A stretch of DNA of 64,000 nucleotides from Marinomonas sp. SBI8L (GCF_001624705.1 NZ_JSEO01000009.1:124001-188000), one strand, 5' to 3'. Shown: positions 44,420 through 54,377, numbered from the stretch's first letter. Numbers and translations are program-made. The notes: generated by a model not told the origin, from the letters alone.

Positions 44420-44857
44420 GTACTTCTTAAAACGATTAAGAATAAAAAATGATCAGTTTTAAACAAAAAGTAGTTAAAAACCTCAAGAAAAGAAAAAAGT
44501 TAAATCTTAAGAAAGCTGCTTAAATTTTAAGCAGCTTTAATCTGAACCTGATTACACCTCTCCAAAAAAATACAAAGCCTCAAAATTAGAGTTTTTAAGA
44601 TATTGATCTATAATGTCTTTATTTTCTATTCTTAAAATGAATAAATCCCTCACTTTCTTACTAATCTTTTTCTATCTTTACTTAACTTTAAATTAAGACA
44701 AATTTAAGTGCTAAGTTAACTTGAAAGCCCAAACCTCATTGTTAATAATTTACGAATCTTCTTAATCCTTATAGAAGATTAAAAAAGCAAAATTTGTTTA
44801 AGCATAATAAAAATAAAGGTCAGTTAGTTTTATCTAATAGGCCATGAAGGAGTGACA
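44420..44857 (+). promoter_or_regulatory. Intergenic region: fructokinase terminator and agl promoter region
   Basis: AAAGCTGCTTAA at 44512-44523 pairs with TTAAGCAGCTTT at 44527-44538, a hairpin likely to end fructokinase transcripts. The remaining 300 bases are A/T-rich and precede aglE. A 10-base palindrome AAGTTAACTT at 44713-44722 is the best small dyad and could be an operator for the LacI-type regulator, but it lacks the usual central CG. AAGGAG at 44846-44851 is the aglE ribosome site. Confidence 0.5.
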
Positions 44858-46216
44858 ATGAAGAAGTCTCTGTTATCCGCCACAATTGCCCTAGCAATAG
44901 GTGCTGTATCTGCTCAAACCTCTGCACAATCTCTTATTTTTAAACCTAATGAAGATTCCCGTTTTAACTGGGCCTCTTACGAAGCGCTTAAATCCACAGA
45001 CCTATCTGGTGAAACTGTGACAGTTTTTGGCCCTTGGTTAGGTGATGAAAAAGCCTCATTTGAAAGTGTTATCGCATACTTTGAAGAGGCAACCGGAGCA
45101 AAAGTAAATTATGCTGGCTCTGACTCTTTTGAGCAGCAAATTGTTATTGATACACAGGCGGGTAGTGCGCCAAACATTTCTATTTTCCCTCAGCCTGGAT
45201 TAGCCGCTGACCTTGCTTCTAAAAACCTTTTAACACCGCTTGATAACAAGACGGGTGACTGGGTCAAAGAAAACTATGCTGCTGGACAATCTTGGGTTGA
45301 TCTTGCGACCTTTAAAAACAAGCAAAACGAAGAAAACCTATACGGTGTTTTCTACCGTGCTGACTTGAAGTCTCTTGTTTGGTACTCACCAGAAAACTTC
45401 GCGGATGCTGATTATGAGATCCCTGAAACCATGGAAGAGTTAAAAGAATTAACTCAAGAGATTGTTGCCGACGGCGGCACACCTTGGTGTATCGGTCTGG
45501 GTTCAGGTGCAGCGACTGGCTGGCCAGCAACTGACTGGGTAGAAGATCTATTATTACGTACTCAATCACCAAGTGTTTATGACCAGTGGGTGAGTAATGA
45601 AATCAAGTTTAATGATCCTCGTGTGGTTGAAGCAATTGAAGACTTTGGTTGGTTTATCCGTAACGATGACCATGTTGATGGCGGTAGCCGAGCAGTCGCT
45701 GCGACTGATTTCCGTGATAGCCCTAAAGGTCTATTTGCATCACCACCAAAATGTTACATGCACAGACAAGCGTCTTTCATTCCTGCTTTCTTCCCAGAAG
45801 ATACGGTTTTGGGTCTAGATGCTGACTTCTTCTACTTCCCTTCTTATGAATCTAAAGGTCTAGGTAACCCAGTATTGGGTGGCGGTACTATGCTGAGTAT
45901 CACTAAAGATTCTAAAGGCGCTCGTGCTTTCATGGACTTTATCCGCACACCGATTGCTCATGAAATCTGGATGGCTCAGAAGAGTTTCTTGACTGCTCAT
46001 AAAGGCGTCAATATTGATTTGTATTCTTCTGAATCAGCGAAAAAACAAGGTGAGATCTTACGTTACTCAACCACTTTCCGTTTTGATGGCTCTGACCTGA
46101 TGCCAGGTAAAATTGGTGCGGGCTCTTTCTGGACTGGCATGGTCGATTATGCCGGCGGTAAAGATGCAAAAACCGTAGCAACAGAGATCCAAAATAACTG
46201 GGATACCTTGAAGTAA
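44858..46216 (+). CDS. aglE: Alpha-glucoside-binding protein of an ABC importer (AglE-like)
   Basis: Periplasmic receptor of 452 residues. The ATG at 44858 is chosen for its AAGGAG 6 bases upstream; a GTG at 44852 overlaps it. Signal peptide MKKSLLSATIALAIGAVSAQ with cleavage near TSA/QS. The family-1 binding-protein fold is seen in SGETVTVFGPWLGDEKASFE (about 50-69), IFPQPGLAADLASKNLL, and EELKELTQEIVADGGTPWCI, which resembles rhizobial AglE. Later, LGGGTMLSITKDSKGARAFM is the conserved hinge region. Likely ligands are sucrose, maltose, trehalose or related disaccharides. Confidence 0.87.
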   Translation: MKKSLLSATIALAIGAVSAQTSAQSLIFKPNEDSRFNWASYEALKSTDLSGETVTVFGPWLGDEKASFESVIAYFEEATGAKVNYAGSDSFEQQIVIDTQAGSAPNISIFPQPGLAADLASKNLLTPLDNKTGDWVKENYAAGQSWVDLATFKNKQNEENLYGVFYRADLKSLVWYSPENFADADYEIPETMEELKELTQEIVADGGTPWCIGLGSGAATGWPATDWVEDLLLRTQSPSVYDQWVSNEIKFNDPRVVEAIEDFGWFIRNDDHVDGGSRAVAATDFRDSPKGLFASPPKCYMHRQASFIPAFFPEDTVLGLDADFFYFPSYESKGLGNPVLGGGTMLSITKDSKGARAFMDFIRTPIAHEIWMAQKSFLTAHKGVNIDLYSSESAKKQGEILRYSTTFRFDGSDLMPGKIGAGSFWTGMVDYAGGKDAKTVATEIQNNWDTLK

Positions 46217-46240
46217 CCCTAGCAATACCCTTAGTTCATA

Positions 46241-46278
46241 AACAGACTCCTAGTACCCCTATGCTCTAGGGGTCTGTT
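46241..46278 (+). promoter_or_regulatory. Stem-loop between aglE and aglF
   Basis: AACAGACTCCTAG at 46241-46253 pairs with CTAGGGGTCTGTT at 46266-46278 (13 bp with one G-U pair) around a 12-base loop, 25 bases after the aglE stop. No T-run follows. Confidence 0.65.
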
Positions 46279-46338
46279 ATCGTCTCACCTTTGAATGACT
46301 GGTTTTACGACTGGTTGTTTCTTCGGAATGGAGGTCCC

Positions 46339-47349
46339 ATGGGACAACTCATTTCTGCTTTGTTTGTCATGTCTATCGGTGTTTTAGGCTGTGCTGTTTA
46401 TTTTTATGGCTCAAACCTATTACTCGATTTTTGCTTTCCAACAAAGAATCGCCCTCATTTAGTGATAGCTAGAAACCTACGCATTACCAACACTATTCGA
46501 CCATGGTTGTTTATTGGACCGGCGTTATTAGCACTTGGCTTTTATCTCATTTTTCCTGTATTTGACTCTTTACGTTTGTCTTTCTTAGATAGAACCGGTG
46601 AAAACTTTATTGGTTTTGATAACTATCGCTGGCTTTTTTCGAGCGCCGAATTCTTTGAATCATTTAAAAACAACATGCTATGGCTGATTGTTGTGCCAAC
46701 AGCCGCAACCTTTTTAGGTTTAGTGATAGCAACCATGACGGACCGTATTTGGTGGGGCAATATTGCTAAGAGTTTGATCTTTATGCCGATGGCCATTTCC
46801 TTTATTGGTGCTTCGGTTATTTGGAAATTTATTTATGATTTTCGCAGTGGAGACGATGCGCAAATCGGTCTATTAAATGCCATAGTGGTTTTCTTTGGTG
46901 GCGAGCCTCAAGCTTGGATCACCATGCCTTTTTGGAACAACTTCTTCCTGATGGCTATCCTGATTTGGATTCAGACAGGTTTTGCCATGGTTATTCTATC
47001 TGCTGCACTACGTGGTATTTCAGAAGAGACCATTGAAGCTGCCGTGCTAGATGGTGCCAACGGTGTGCAGATTTTCTTCCGCATTATGGTGCCACAAATC
47101 TGGGGCACAATCGCAGTAGTGTGGACCACGATTACCATCTTGGTACTTAAGGTCTTTGATATCGTACTCGCCATGACAAATGGTCAATGGAATACCCAAG
47201 TATTGGCTAACCAGATGTTTGATTGGATGTTTAGGGGCGGCGGTGACTCAGGCCGTGGCGCTGTTATCGCTATTATCATCATGGTCCTTGTAATTCCTAT
47301 CATGGTTTGGAATATCCGCCGTGCCAATGCTGAAATGGAGGGCCGTTAA
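46339..47349 (+). CDS. aglF: Alpha-glucoside ABC transporter permease (AglF-like)
   Basis: First membrane subunit, 336 residues from the ATG at 46339, which has GGAGG close upstream; a TTG at 46291 opens the same frame but is unsupported. It has an extra N-terminal helix (about 5-27) before the six core helices, as in AglF/ThuF. The EAA loop is IEAAVLDGANGVQIFFRIMVP in the standard place. The C-terminal IRRANAEMEGR overlaps the ribosome site of the next gene. Confidence 0.88.
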   Translation: MGQLISALFVMSIGVLGCAVYFYGSNLLLDFCFPTKNRPHLVIARNLRITNTIRPWLFIGPALLALGFYLIFPVFDSLRLSFLDRTGENFIGFDNYRWLFSSAEFFESFKNNMLWLIVVPTAATFLGLVIATMTDRIWWGNIAKSLIFMPMAISFIGASVIWKFIYDFRSGDDAQIGLLNAIVVFFGGEPQAWITMPFWNNFFLMAILIWIQTGFAMVILSAALRGISEETIEAAVLDGANGVQIFFRIMVPQIWGTIAVVWTTITILVLKVFDIVLAMTNGQWNTQVLANQMFDWMFRGGGDSGRGAVIAIIIMVLVIPIMVWNIRRANAEMEGR

Positions 47350-47350
47350 T

Positions 47351-48496
47351 ATGGTTTCATCTGCAAATACTCGTTCCCCATTAACATTTGTTGTGCACCT
47401 TACGGTTCTTTTCCTTGTGGTGATGTGGACAATTCCTACTGCTGGCCTGTTTATCTCTTCGATTCGAGATAAGGATCAGCTATCTGTTTCTGGCTGGTGG
47501 ACTGCATTATCTGCTTCAGAGCAGCGTTTGGTAACACGGATTGAGATACCTAAAGATCAAACCATGGAAAATGGTGTTTATGTGATCCGTGGTAATGTTT
47601 TCACCCAAGCTGGCGACAGCAGTGTTCAGCAGTTTGGTTATAGCTCACTTAAGCCACAAGCCTTTGAAGCCGGCACGAAAGCACAAATGAAAAGAGGTAA
47701 AACTCTCATAGTGCAAGCCAATGGTGACTATGTGATTACGTCACCTAAAGCCTTTAAAGGGCGAGGTCAGCGTGTTTTCTACACAGCCGAAGTACCGCCT
47801 CGATTTACCTTAGATAACTATCGTGAAGTACTGACATCAGAAGGTTTGGGTAAGTCCTTTATTAACTCTCTTACTGTGACTATCCCTGCAACCATCATCC
47901 CCATACTGATGGCCGCATTTGCAGCTTATGCCTTAGCTTGGATGAAGTTTCCTGGACGCGCCTTAATGGTTGCTGCTGTGGTGGGACTCTTAGTTGTACC
48001 TCTGCAAATGTCTCTAATTCCCTTATTGCGTTCTTATAATGTGATTGGTGAATTTTTAGGTACAGGGTCGAAAACCTATGTGGGAATTTGGTTAGCGCAC
48101 ACGGCTTTTGGTTTGCCTTTAGCTATCTATCTATTGCGTAACTATATTGCTGGATTACCCCGAGAAATTATTGAATCGGCACGTGTTGATGGTGCTTCTG
48201 AATTCGATATCTTCAGAAAAATTATTTTGCCTTTGTCGTTTCCTGCATTGGCATCCTTCTCCATTTTCCAATTCTTATGGGTATGGAATGACTTATTAAT
48301 CGCGATGGTTTTCCTTGGTAACAATGAAGAACAACTGGTGTTAACTGGCCGTCTGCGTGAATTATTAGGGTCACGAGGAGGTAATTGGGAAATCCTAACT
48401 GCATCCGCCTTTATCACTATTATAGTGCCATTGTGCGTGTTTATTGGTTTGCAGCGATTCCTTGTAAGAGGTTTGTTATCGGGTTCAGTGAAATAG
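47351..48496 (+). CDS. aglG: Alpha-glucoside ABC transporter permease (AglG-like)
   Basis: Second membrane subunit, 381 residues. The start at 47351 is one base after the aglF stop and uses GGAGG in the end of aglF. Unusually for MalG-type permeases, a periplasmic insertion of about 110 residues (about 35-145, from SIRDKDQLSVSGWW to the VPPRFTLDNYREV segment) follows helix 1; this insertion is a feature of the AglG branch. The EAA loop reads IESARVDGASEFDIFRKIIL, and the protein ends with LVRGLLSGSVK, a common MalG-type end. Confidence 0.9.
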   Translation: MVSSANTRSPLTFVVHLTVLFLVVMWTIPTAGLFISSIRDKDQLSVSGWWTALSASEQRLVTRIEIPKDQTMENGVYVIRGNVFTQAGDSSVQQFGYSSLKPQAFEAGTKAQMKRGKTLIVQANGDYVITSPKAFKGRGQRVFYTAEVPPRFTLDNYREVLTSEGLGKSFINSLTVTIPATIIPILMAAFAAYALAWMKFPGRALMVAAVVGLLVVPLQMSLIPLLRSYNVIGEFLGTGSKTYVGIWLAHTAFGLPLAIYLLRNYIAGLPREIIESARVDGASEFDIFRKIILPLSFPALASFSIFQFLWVWNDLLIAMVFLGNNEEQLVLTGRLRELLGSRGGNWEILTASAFITIIVPLCVFIGLQRFLVRGLLSGSVK

Positions 48497-48600
48497 ATTT
48501 TGACCAAATTAACCGGTCCACTGAAAGATAAATTACGACTAACAATTTTTAGAATTTAAGACGTTAGCCGACTAAGGCTAAGCGGATAAAGAGGCAACAA

Positions 48601-49701
48601 ATGGCAGATTTAAAACTAACGAATGTGAAAAAAATCTACGATAACAACGTAGAAGTCATGCGCGATATTAATCTAGACATCAAGCAAGGTGAGTTCATCG
48701 TGTTTGTTGGGCCATCAGGCTGCGGTAAGTCCACCTTGCTACGTATGATCTCTGGACTAGAAAGCATTTCAGGCGGTACTTTGGAGATTGATGGGGATGT
48801 CGTAAATGACATTCCACCTGCCTTACGCGGTATCGCCATGGTATTCCAAAGTTACGCTTTGTACCCGCATATGACAGTGTACGACAACATGGCGTTTAGC
48901 TTACAAATTGCCAAGGTAAACAAAGAAGAGATAGATAAGCAGGTACGTAAAGCCGCTGATATGTTGCAGCTTACTAGCTATTTAGACCGTCTACCTAAAG
49001 CGCTTTCTGGTGGACAACGCCAACGTGTGGCGATTGGTCGTGCCATTGTTCGCCAGCCTAAAGTTTTCTTGTTTGATGAACCGCTTTCTAACCTAGATGC
49101 TGCCCTTCGCGTGGCGACTCGTATGGAAATCGCCAATCTAAAAGAAAGCATGCCTGAATCTACCATGATTTACGTAACTCATGATCAGGTTGAGGCGATG
49201 ACCTTAGCTGACCGTATCGTGCTTTTATCTGCGGGTAACATAGAACAAGTTGGTGCACCGCTGGATCTTTATGAAAACCCTGCCAATGTTTTTGTGGCGA
49301 AATTTATAGGCTCTCCAGCCATGAATATCATGCCTGCCACTATTACTAATTCAGAAAATGACGCTGAGCTTACTTTGAATACAGGTCACCTTGTGCAAAT
49401 GCCGATTCGTTTGAACTCAAGTGAGAAAGGGCTTTTAGCACAATTTGGTGTGCGTCCTGAAGATTTAACAGTTTGTCAATCTGAGGCTGATACTGTTGTG
49501 GTTGAAGGGGATGTGTCCTTTGTGGAATCCCTAGGTGAGGCCACACTTTTATATGTAAAAACCCAAGAAGGAGCGGAACTTGTAGTCGCTAAGTTGGCAG
49601 GCACATTGCAATACAAACGAGGCGATAAGGTTTCCTTAACAGCTAAACCCGAAAAAATGCATTTGTTTAATGCGGCAGGCGATAACTATCGTCGGCTGTA
49701 A
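48601..49701 (+). CDS. aglK: Alpha-glucoside ABC transporter ATPase (AglK/MsmK-like)
   Basis: ATPase subunit of 366 residues. Walker [10 protein letters not shown] at 38-46, [19 protein letters not shown] with Q-loop, signature LSGGQRQR, Walker [14 protein letters not shown], and THDQVEAM with the switch histidine. The C-terminal MalK-like regulatory domain includes [13 protein letters not shown] lies before the ATG. Separated from aglG by 104 bases containing a small TTAGCC/GGCTAA hairpin. Confidence 0.92.
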   Translation: MADLKLTNVKKIYDNNVEVMRDINLDIKQGEFIVFVGPSGCGKSTLLRMISGLESISGGTLEIDGDVVNDIPPALRGIAMVFQSYALYPHMTVYDNMAFSLQIAKVNKEEIDKQVRKAADMLQLTSYLDRLPKALSGGQRQRVAIGRAIVRQPKVFLFDEPLSNLDAALRVATRMEIANLKESMPESTMIYVTHDQVEAMTLADRIVLLSAGNIEQVGAPLDLYENPANVFVAKFIGSPAMNIMPATITNSENDAELTLNTGHLVQMPIRLNSSEKGLLAQFGVRPEDLTVCQSEADTVVVEGDVSFVESLGEATLLYVKTQEGAELVVAKLAGTLQYKRGDKVSLTAKPEKMHLFNAAGDNYRRL

Positions 49702-49746
49702 AACAAACTTAACTAATAACGACTGATTTACTTATTGGAGCGTCTA

Positions 49747-51366
49747 ATGACAACCAACTTAAACTGGTGGAAGGGCGGTATCATCTACCAAATATATCCA
49801 CGTAGTTTTATGGACTTAAATGGTGATGGTGTGGGCGATATCGCTGGCATCACAACTAAACTGGATTATGTAGCCTCTCTAGGCGTGGATGCAATTTGGT
49901 TGTCACCTGTGTTCACCTCGCCAATGAAGGACTTTGGCTATGATGTGTCAAACTATCGTGATATTGACCCTTTGTTTGGCTCGTTAGACGACTTCAAAAA
50001 AATGATAGCTCGTGCCCATGAATTAAATCTAAAGGTAATGGTAGATCAGGTGTTGAGCCATTCTGCTGAGTCTCACCCTTGGTTTGAAGAAAGTCGCCAG
50101 GACAAAACCAATGATAAAGCTGATTGGTATGTTTGGGCTGATCCTAAGCCAGACGGCTCACCACCAAATAACTGGTTATCTATCTTTGGTGGCAGTGCTT
50201 GGCAATGGGACAGCCGCCGTTTGCAGTACTATTTGCATAACTTCTTAACCAGTCAGCCGGATATTAACTTCCATTGTGCTGCTGCGCGCCAAGCTCAGCT
50301 AGATAATATGCGCTTTTGGCTAGAACTAGGTGTAGATGGTTTCCGTCTAGATACTGTGAACTTCTACTACCATAGTGAAGGCTTAGAAGATAACCCACCA
50401 GTGCCGGAAGGTGAGCCAAAAACCATGGGCGCACCACATGATAATCCTTACACATATCAACGACATGTGTATGATATCAGCCGTCCAGAAAACCTCGGCT
50501 TCTTGCAAGATCTACGTAGCCTGATGGATGAGTTCCCAGGCAGCACTACGGTAGGTGAGCTAGGGGATGATTTTCCGCTAGAGCGCATGGCAGAATACAC
50601 TTCTGGTGGTGATAAGTTACATATGGCTTATACCTTTGATTTGCTAAATACGCCACATTCACCGACTTACATTCGTGATGTCCTGAAGAATATGCAAGAC
50701 ATAGTGGGTGATGGTTGGCCTTGTTGGGCGCTTTCTAACCATGATGTTGTGCGTTCGGCAACACGTTGGGGTGAAGGTGAAGATGCGATTGCTTATCCTT
50801 TGGTCGCGCTTGCTTTGATTACCTCTTTACGTGGTAGTGTCTGCCTTTATCAAGGTGAAGAGCTAGGTTTACCAGAAGCGGATGTGCCTTTTGAGCGTAT
50901 TCAAGATCCTTACGGTATTCCTCTTTGGCCTGTGTTTAAAGGCCGTGATGGCTGTCGTACACCTATGGTATGGAATAAAGAAGAACAAGGCGGTTTCTCT
51001 ACGACTGAGCCTTGGTTACCTGTTGATGACAGACACCTTGCTTTGTCTGTGGCAGAGCAAGAAGCTAACCCTGCTTCCTTGTTACATAAGGTTCGCCAAC
51101 TTATTAAATGGCGTCAGGCTCAGCCTGAGTTATTAAATGGTGAATTGACACAAGTTGAAGTAAACAACCAAGACTTGATTGCTTACGTACGTGAGTATGA
51201 AGGCCAAAAAGTTCTGGTTGTAATTAACATGACAAAAGACGCGCAAACGGCAGACTTGTCTATGCCTGTGACTGATGTATTAGAAGGTCATGGCTTTACA
51301 GCAAGTTTGGATGAGCAAGTGCTAAGTTTACCTGCTTACCAAGCATTTTATGCGCGTATTGATTAA
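49747..51366 (+). CDS. aglA: GH13 alpha-glucosidase
   Basis: Cytoplasmic exo-acting alpha-glucosidase, 539 residues from the ATG at 49747 with GGAG upstream. GH13 catalytic residues are complete: nucleophile D202 in GVDGFRLDTVNF, acid/base E271 in TTVGELGDD and transition-state stabiliser D333 in LSNHDVV. These numbers coincide with those I recall for the Halomonas sp. H11 enzyme (538 residues), which prefers small alpha-glucosides such as maltose and sucrose, and long blocks such as GGIIYQIYPRSFMD and ADPKPDGSPPNNWLSIFGGS look alike. No signal peptide, so it acts on imported sugar. Confidence 0.93.
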   Translation: MTTNLNWWKGGIIYQIYPRSFMDLNGDGVGDIAGITTKLDYVASLGVDAIWLSPVFTSPMKDFGYDVSNYRDIDPLFGSLDDFKKMIARAHELNLKVMVDQVLSHSAESHPWFEESRQDKTNDKADWYVWADPKPDGSPPNNWLSIFGGSAWQWDSRRLQYYLHNFLTSQPDINFHCAAARQAQLDNMRFWLELGVDGFRLDTVNFYYHSEGLEDNPPVPEGEPKTMGAPHDNPYTYQRHVYDISRPENLGFLQDLRSLMDEFPGSTTVGELGDDFPLERMAEYTSGGDKLHMAYTFDLLNTPHSPTYIRDVLKNMQDIVGDGWPCWALSNHDVVRSATRWGEGEDAIAYPLVALALITSLRGSVCLYQGEELGLPEADVPFERIQDPYGIPLWPVFKGRDGCRTPMVWNKEEQGGFSTTEPWLPVDDRHLALSVAEQEANPASLLHKVRQLIKWRQAQPELLNGELTQVEVNNQDLIAYVREYEGQKVLVVINMTKDAQTADLSMPVTDVLEGHGFTASLDEQVLSLPAYQAFYARID

Positions 51367-51411
51367 TAAGCCTGAAAAGGTTTATTAAAACAGCTTTTAG
51401 TCTGTTAGTAG

Positions 51412-51437
51412 GAAGCCAGTGACATGTCACTGGCTTC
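51412..51437 (+). promoter_or_regulatory. 26-base perfect palindrome between aglA and the LacI gene
   Basis: GAAGCCAGTGACA followed directly by its complement, 45 bases after the aglA stop and 29 bases before the regulator start. It can form a strong hairpin without a T-run, or be an operator for autoregulation. The ribosome site AGAAGA follows at about 51456. Confidence 0.5.
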
Positions 51438-51466
51438 TCGTCTTCCACTAATAATAAGAAGATATT

Positions 51467-52522
51467 ATGAAAGCTAACTTACCTAGACGATTAACCCTTA
51501 AAGATGTTGCTGCTAGATTAAAGGTCTCTACCGCGACAATTTCAAATGCCTTTAACCGCCCTGATCAACTTTCGGCTGAACTTAGAACCAGCATTTTGAA
51601 AGAGTGTGAAGACATAGGTTATTTTGGCCCTAACGCGGCAGCACGCAGTTTACGTACGGGTCGTACGGGTATTGTTGGCATAGTTTTGTCCGACAAACTG
51701 AGTTATAGCATGTCAGACCCTGTTGCCAGCCAATTTTTACGTGGTATGGCAGAAGTGCTAGACGCCCATGATTATAATATGTTGCTCCTCTCATCCCATG
51801 ATGCCGAGCAAGATGTTCAAACCCGTATGCAATCTTCCATGGTGGATGGTTTTATTGTGTATGGTCATAAACCCCAGCAATTTGCTAATGCCCCTTGGTC
51901 ACTTCCTAATAAACATACGATAGCGGTAGACAGTTTTATCCCTGGTTGTGCTTCGGTAAACGTTGAAAACTATGAAGGGGCAAAAGAGATCACCCTACAC
52001 GCCCTTAAGCGTCAACCTAAAGGGGTGGCTGTTCTTGGTCTAGCGCTATTAGATACTAACCGAGTGTGTCGTATTCGTGATGATGAATTACTCGATGCAG
52101 CGGCTTCGATTTCGATTCGTCGCTTGCATGGTTACATGGATGCCTTAAAAGAGTGTGATTATGAAATCAGCTCTGAAAACATTTGGAATATTCCAGAGAG
52201 CAGTCACAAGCTAGCTCATCAAGCGGCACGTGAAGCACTGGGTATGATAGATAGACCCGAACTTATTATCTGTATGAGTGACATTATTGCGATTGCCACA
52301 GTCCAAGTTGCTCAGCAAATGGGTTTGAAAGTGCCAGAAGATGTGAATGTTGTTGGCTTTGATGGCATCCCTGAAAGTGCCAGTATTCATCCAACTATCA
52401 CCACAGTGCATCAACAAAATGAAGAAAAAGGCCGAGTCGCAGCAGAGCTCTTTTTAGGCTTAAGAGAAGCGAAAGACGAAGTACTGCAAACCGAACTTGT
52501 AGTACGAGAAAGCTGCCCATAA
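51467..52522 (+). CDS. LacI-family regulator of the alpha-glucoside operon
   Basis: A 351-residue repressor-type regulator. The N-terminal helix-turn-helix reads LTLKDVAARLKVSTATISNAFNRPD in two halves (about 8-32), followed by a hinge helix around AARSLRTGRTG. The periplasmic-binding-like effector domain follows with TGIVGIVLSDKLSYS and, near the C-terminus, VNVVGFDGIPESASIHPTIT. Position as last gene of the cluster resembles AglR in rhizobia (there divergent). Effector presumably an imported alpha-glucoside or its product. Confidence 0.92.
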   Translation: MKANLPRRLTLKDVAARLKVSTATISNAFNRPDQLSAELRTSILKECEDIGYFGPNAAARSLRTGRTGIVGIVLSDKLSYSMSDPVASQFLRGMAEVLDAHDYNMLLLSSHDAEQDVQTRMQSSMVDGFIVYGHKPQQFANAPWSLPNKHTIAVDSFIPGCASVNVENYEGAKEITLHALKRQPKGVAVLGLALLDTNRVCRIRDDELLDAAASISIRRLHGYMDALKECDYEISSENIWNIPESSHKLAHQAAREALGMIDRPELIICMSDIIAIATVQVAQQMGLKVPEDVNVVGFDGIPESASIHPTITTVHQQNEEKGRVAAELFLGLREAKDEVLQTELVVRESCP

Positions 52523-52524
52523 AA

Positions 52525-52556
52525 AAGCACGCCTAAGTGATGACTTAGGCGTGCTT
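52525..52556 (+). terminator. Terminator after the LacI gene
   Basis: AAGCACGCCTAAGT pairs perfectly with ACTTAGGCGTGCTT around GATG, followed by CGTTTT. It begins 3 bases after the stop codon. Confidence 0.8.
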
Positions 52557-52564
52557 CGTTTTAT

Positions 52565-52595
52565 TAACCTTGGCTTTTTAAATCAGCCAAGGTTA
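52565..52595 (-). terminator. Stem-loop after the aldehyde dehydrogenase gene
   Basis: TAACCTTGGCT and AGCCAAGGTTA with a 9-base loop, 11 bases after the aldehyde dehydrogenase stop on the minus strand. Few T residues follow, so strength is uncertain. Confidence 0.6.
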
Positions 52596-52605
52596 TGTTG
52601 ATATC

Positions 52606-54126
52606 TTAGAAGAAACCAAGTGGGTTAGTGTCATAACTCACGAGTAGGTTTTTTGTCTGTTGGTAATGCTCAAGGGCGAGTTTATGGGTTTCACGGCCAA
52701 TGCCTGATTTTTTATAGCCACCAAATGCCGCATGTGCTGGATAAGCATGGTAGCAGTTAGTCCAAATACGGCCTGCTTGAATACCTCGGCCCATTCTATA
52801 AGCGCGATTCATGTCACGAGTCCAGACACCAGCCCCCAAACCAAACTCAGTATCATTGGCGATACGTAGAGCTTCAGCTTCGTCTTTAAAGGTGGTAACA
52901 CCCACAACAGGTCCAAAAATTTCTTCTTGGAAAATGCGCATATCATTGCTCCCTTTCATTAGGGTTGGTTGCACATAATATCCATTAGAGAAGTTACCGG
53001 ATAAGCGTTCTGCATTACCACCAATGAGGAATTCCGCCCCTTCTTCGCGGCCAATATCCATGTAGCCCATGATTTTCTCAAACTGCTCTTGAGAGGCTTG
53101 AGCACCCACTTGTGTTTCTGTGTCTAACGGGTTACCACGTACGATAGATTGAGTACGTTTTACGACCATCTCGATAAACTCTGGGTAGATGCTTTCTTGG
53201 ATCAAGGCTCTAGAAGGACAAGTACAGACTTCTCCTTGGTTGAAGAAGGCAAGTACTAGGCCTTCAACCGCTTTACTGACAAACTCATCTTCATGCTGCA
53301 TCACATCTTCAAAATAGATGTTCGGTGACTTACCACCTAGCTCAACCGTAGAAGGGATAAGGTTCTCAGCGGCACAACGTAATATTTCTTGGCCAACAGG
53401 CGTTGAGCCAGTAAAGGCAATTTTTGCGATACGTGTGTTGGTGGATAGGGCACGACCCGCCTCAGCGCCATAACCATTAATCACGTTAATCACACCTGCT
53501 GGAACGAGATCAGAAATCAATTCCATCAAGACTAGAATAGTCGCAGGTGTTTGCTCAGCAGGTTTAAGTACGACACAGTTACCAGCTGCTAATGCTGGAG
53601 CAAGCTTCCAGGCCGCCATTAAAATAGGGAAGTTCCATGGGATGATTTGGCCAACGACACCTAGCGGTTCGTGTACATGGTAAGCCACTGTATTGCCATC
53701 AAGCTCAGCCATTGAACCTTCTTGAGAACGTAAGCAACCTGCGAAATAACGAAAGTGATCTGCAGCTAATGGAATATCTGCTGCAAGGGTTTCTCGTACC
53801 GCTTTACCATTATCCCAAGTTTCAGCGACAGCGAGTTTTTCGAGGTTCGCTTCGATGCGATCTGCAATTTTAAGTAACAGGTTAGAGCGCTCTGTCACAG
53901 ATTGAGAGCCAAAAGCGTCTTTTGCTCTATGGGCTGCATCAAGTGCTAGTTCGACATCTTCTGCACTTGAACGTGGAATCTGGCAAAAGGCCTCGCCCGT
54001 CACTGGGCTGACATTGTCAAAGTATTGGCCTTTGACAGGAGCAACCCATTCGCCGCCAATGAAGTTGGCATATTTTTCTTTAAATTGAATAGGGGATTCT
54101 GGGTGACCAGGTGGTTGATAAATCAT
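52606..54126 (-). CDS. NAD(P)-dependent aldehyde dehydrogenase (AldB/ExaC type)
   Basis: Oxidises an aldehyde, probably acetaldehyde or a similar short one, to the acid; 506 residues. The nucleophile is C301 in [13 protein letters not shown] and the general base is E262 in [29 protein letters not shown] carries the cofactor-binding region, with FTGST at 238-242. The extra C303 in CTC is typical of the ExaC/AldB group. GGAG precedes the ATG. It diverges from an AraC-type regulator, a usual arrangement for alcohol or aldehyde oxidation genes. Confidence 0.92.
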   Translation of the reverse strand: MIYQPPGHPESPIQFKEKYANFIGGEWVAPVKGQYFDNVSPVTGEAFCQIPRSSAEDVELALDAAHRAKDAFGSQSVTERSNLLLKIADRIEANLEKLAVAETWDNGKAVRETLAADIPLAADHFRYFAGCLRSQEGSMAELDGNTVAYHVHEPLGVVGQIIPWNFPILMAAWKLAPALAAGNCVVLKPAEQTPATILVLMELISDLVPAGVINVINGYGAEAGRALSTNTRIAKIAFTGSTPVGQEILRCAAENLIPSTVELGGKSPNIYFEDVMQHEDEFVSKAVEGLVLAFFNQGEVCTCPSRALIQESIYPEFIEMVVKRTQSIVRGNPLDTETQVGAQASQEQFEKIMGYMDIGREEGAEFLIGGNAERLSGNFSNGYYVQPTLMKGSNDMRIFQEEIFGPVVGVTTFKDEAEALRIANDTEFGLGAGVWTRDMNRAYRMGRGIQAGRIWTNCYHAYPAHAAFGGYKKSGIGRETHKLALEHYQQTKNLLVSYDTNPLGFF

Positions 54127-54377
54127 CTTCTAACTCCGTCTTTTTATTTTTGTTTAAGTGTGTATCTGCTACTTATGGCTAGTCGTAATCTTTCTCATCT
54201 CTGTCAAAATGATTGACGATGTTTTTGACTTGCTTTAAAACATCTTATGCTTGTTTTTCAAAAACCATTGCTCTGACAGTCCTAACCTTTGTTGTCTCAG
54301 TCCAAACTGAATACTTGAGTAAAAACCAAGGAAGGCTTGTAAGCTTAAAAATAATAAAAAGATGGCGAGGCGAATTG

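Noticed and set aside
54213-54377. N-terminal extension of the AraC regulator
   Set aside because: The open frame continues upstream to 54213 but contains no conserved residues, overlaps the divergent promoter, and the ATG at 54378 has a ribosome site and gives a normal AraC length.
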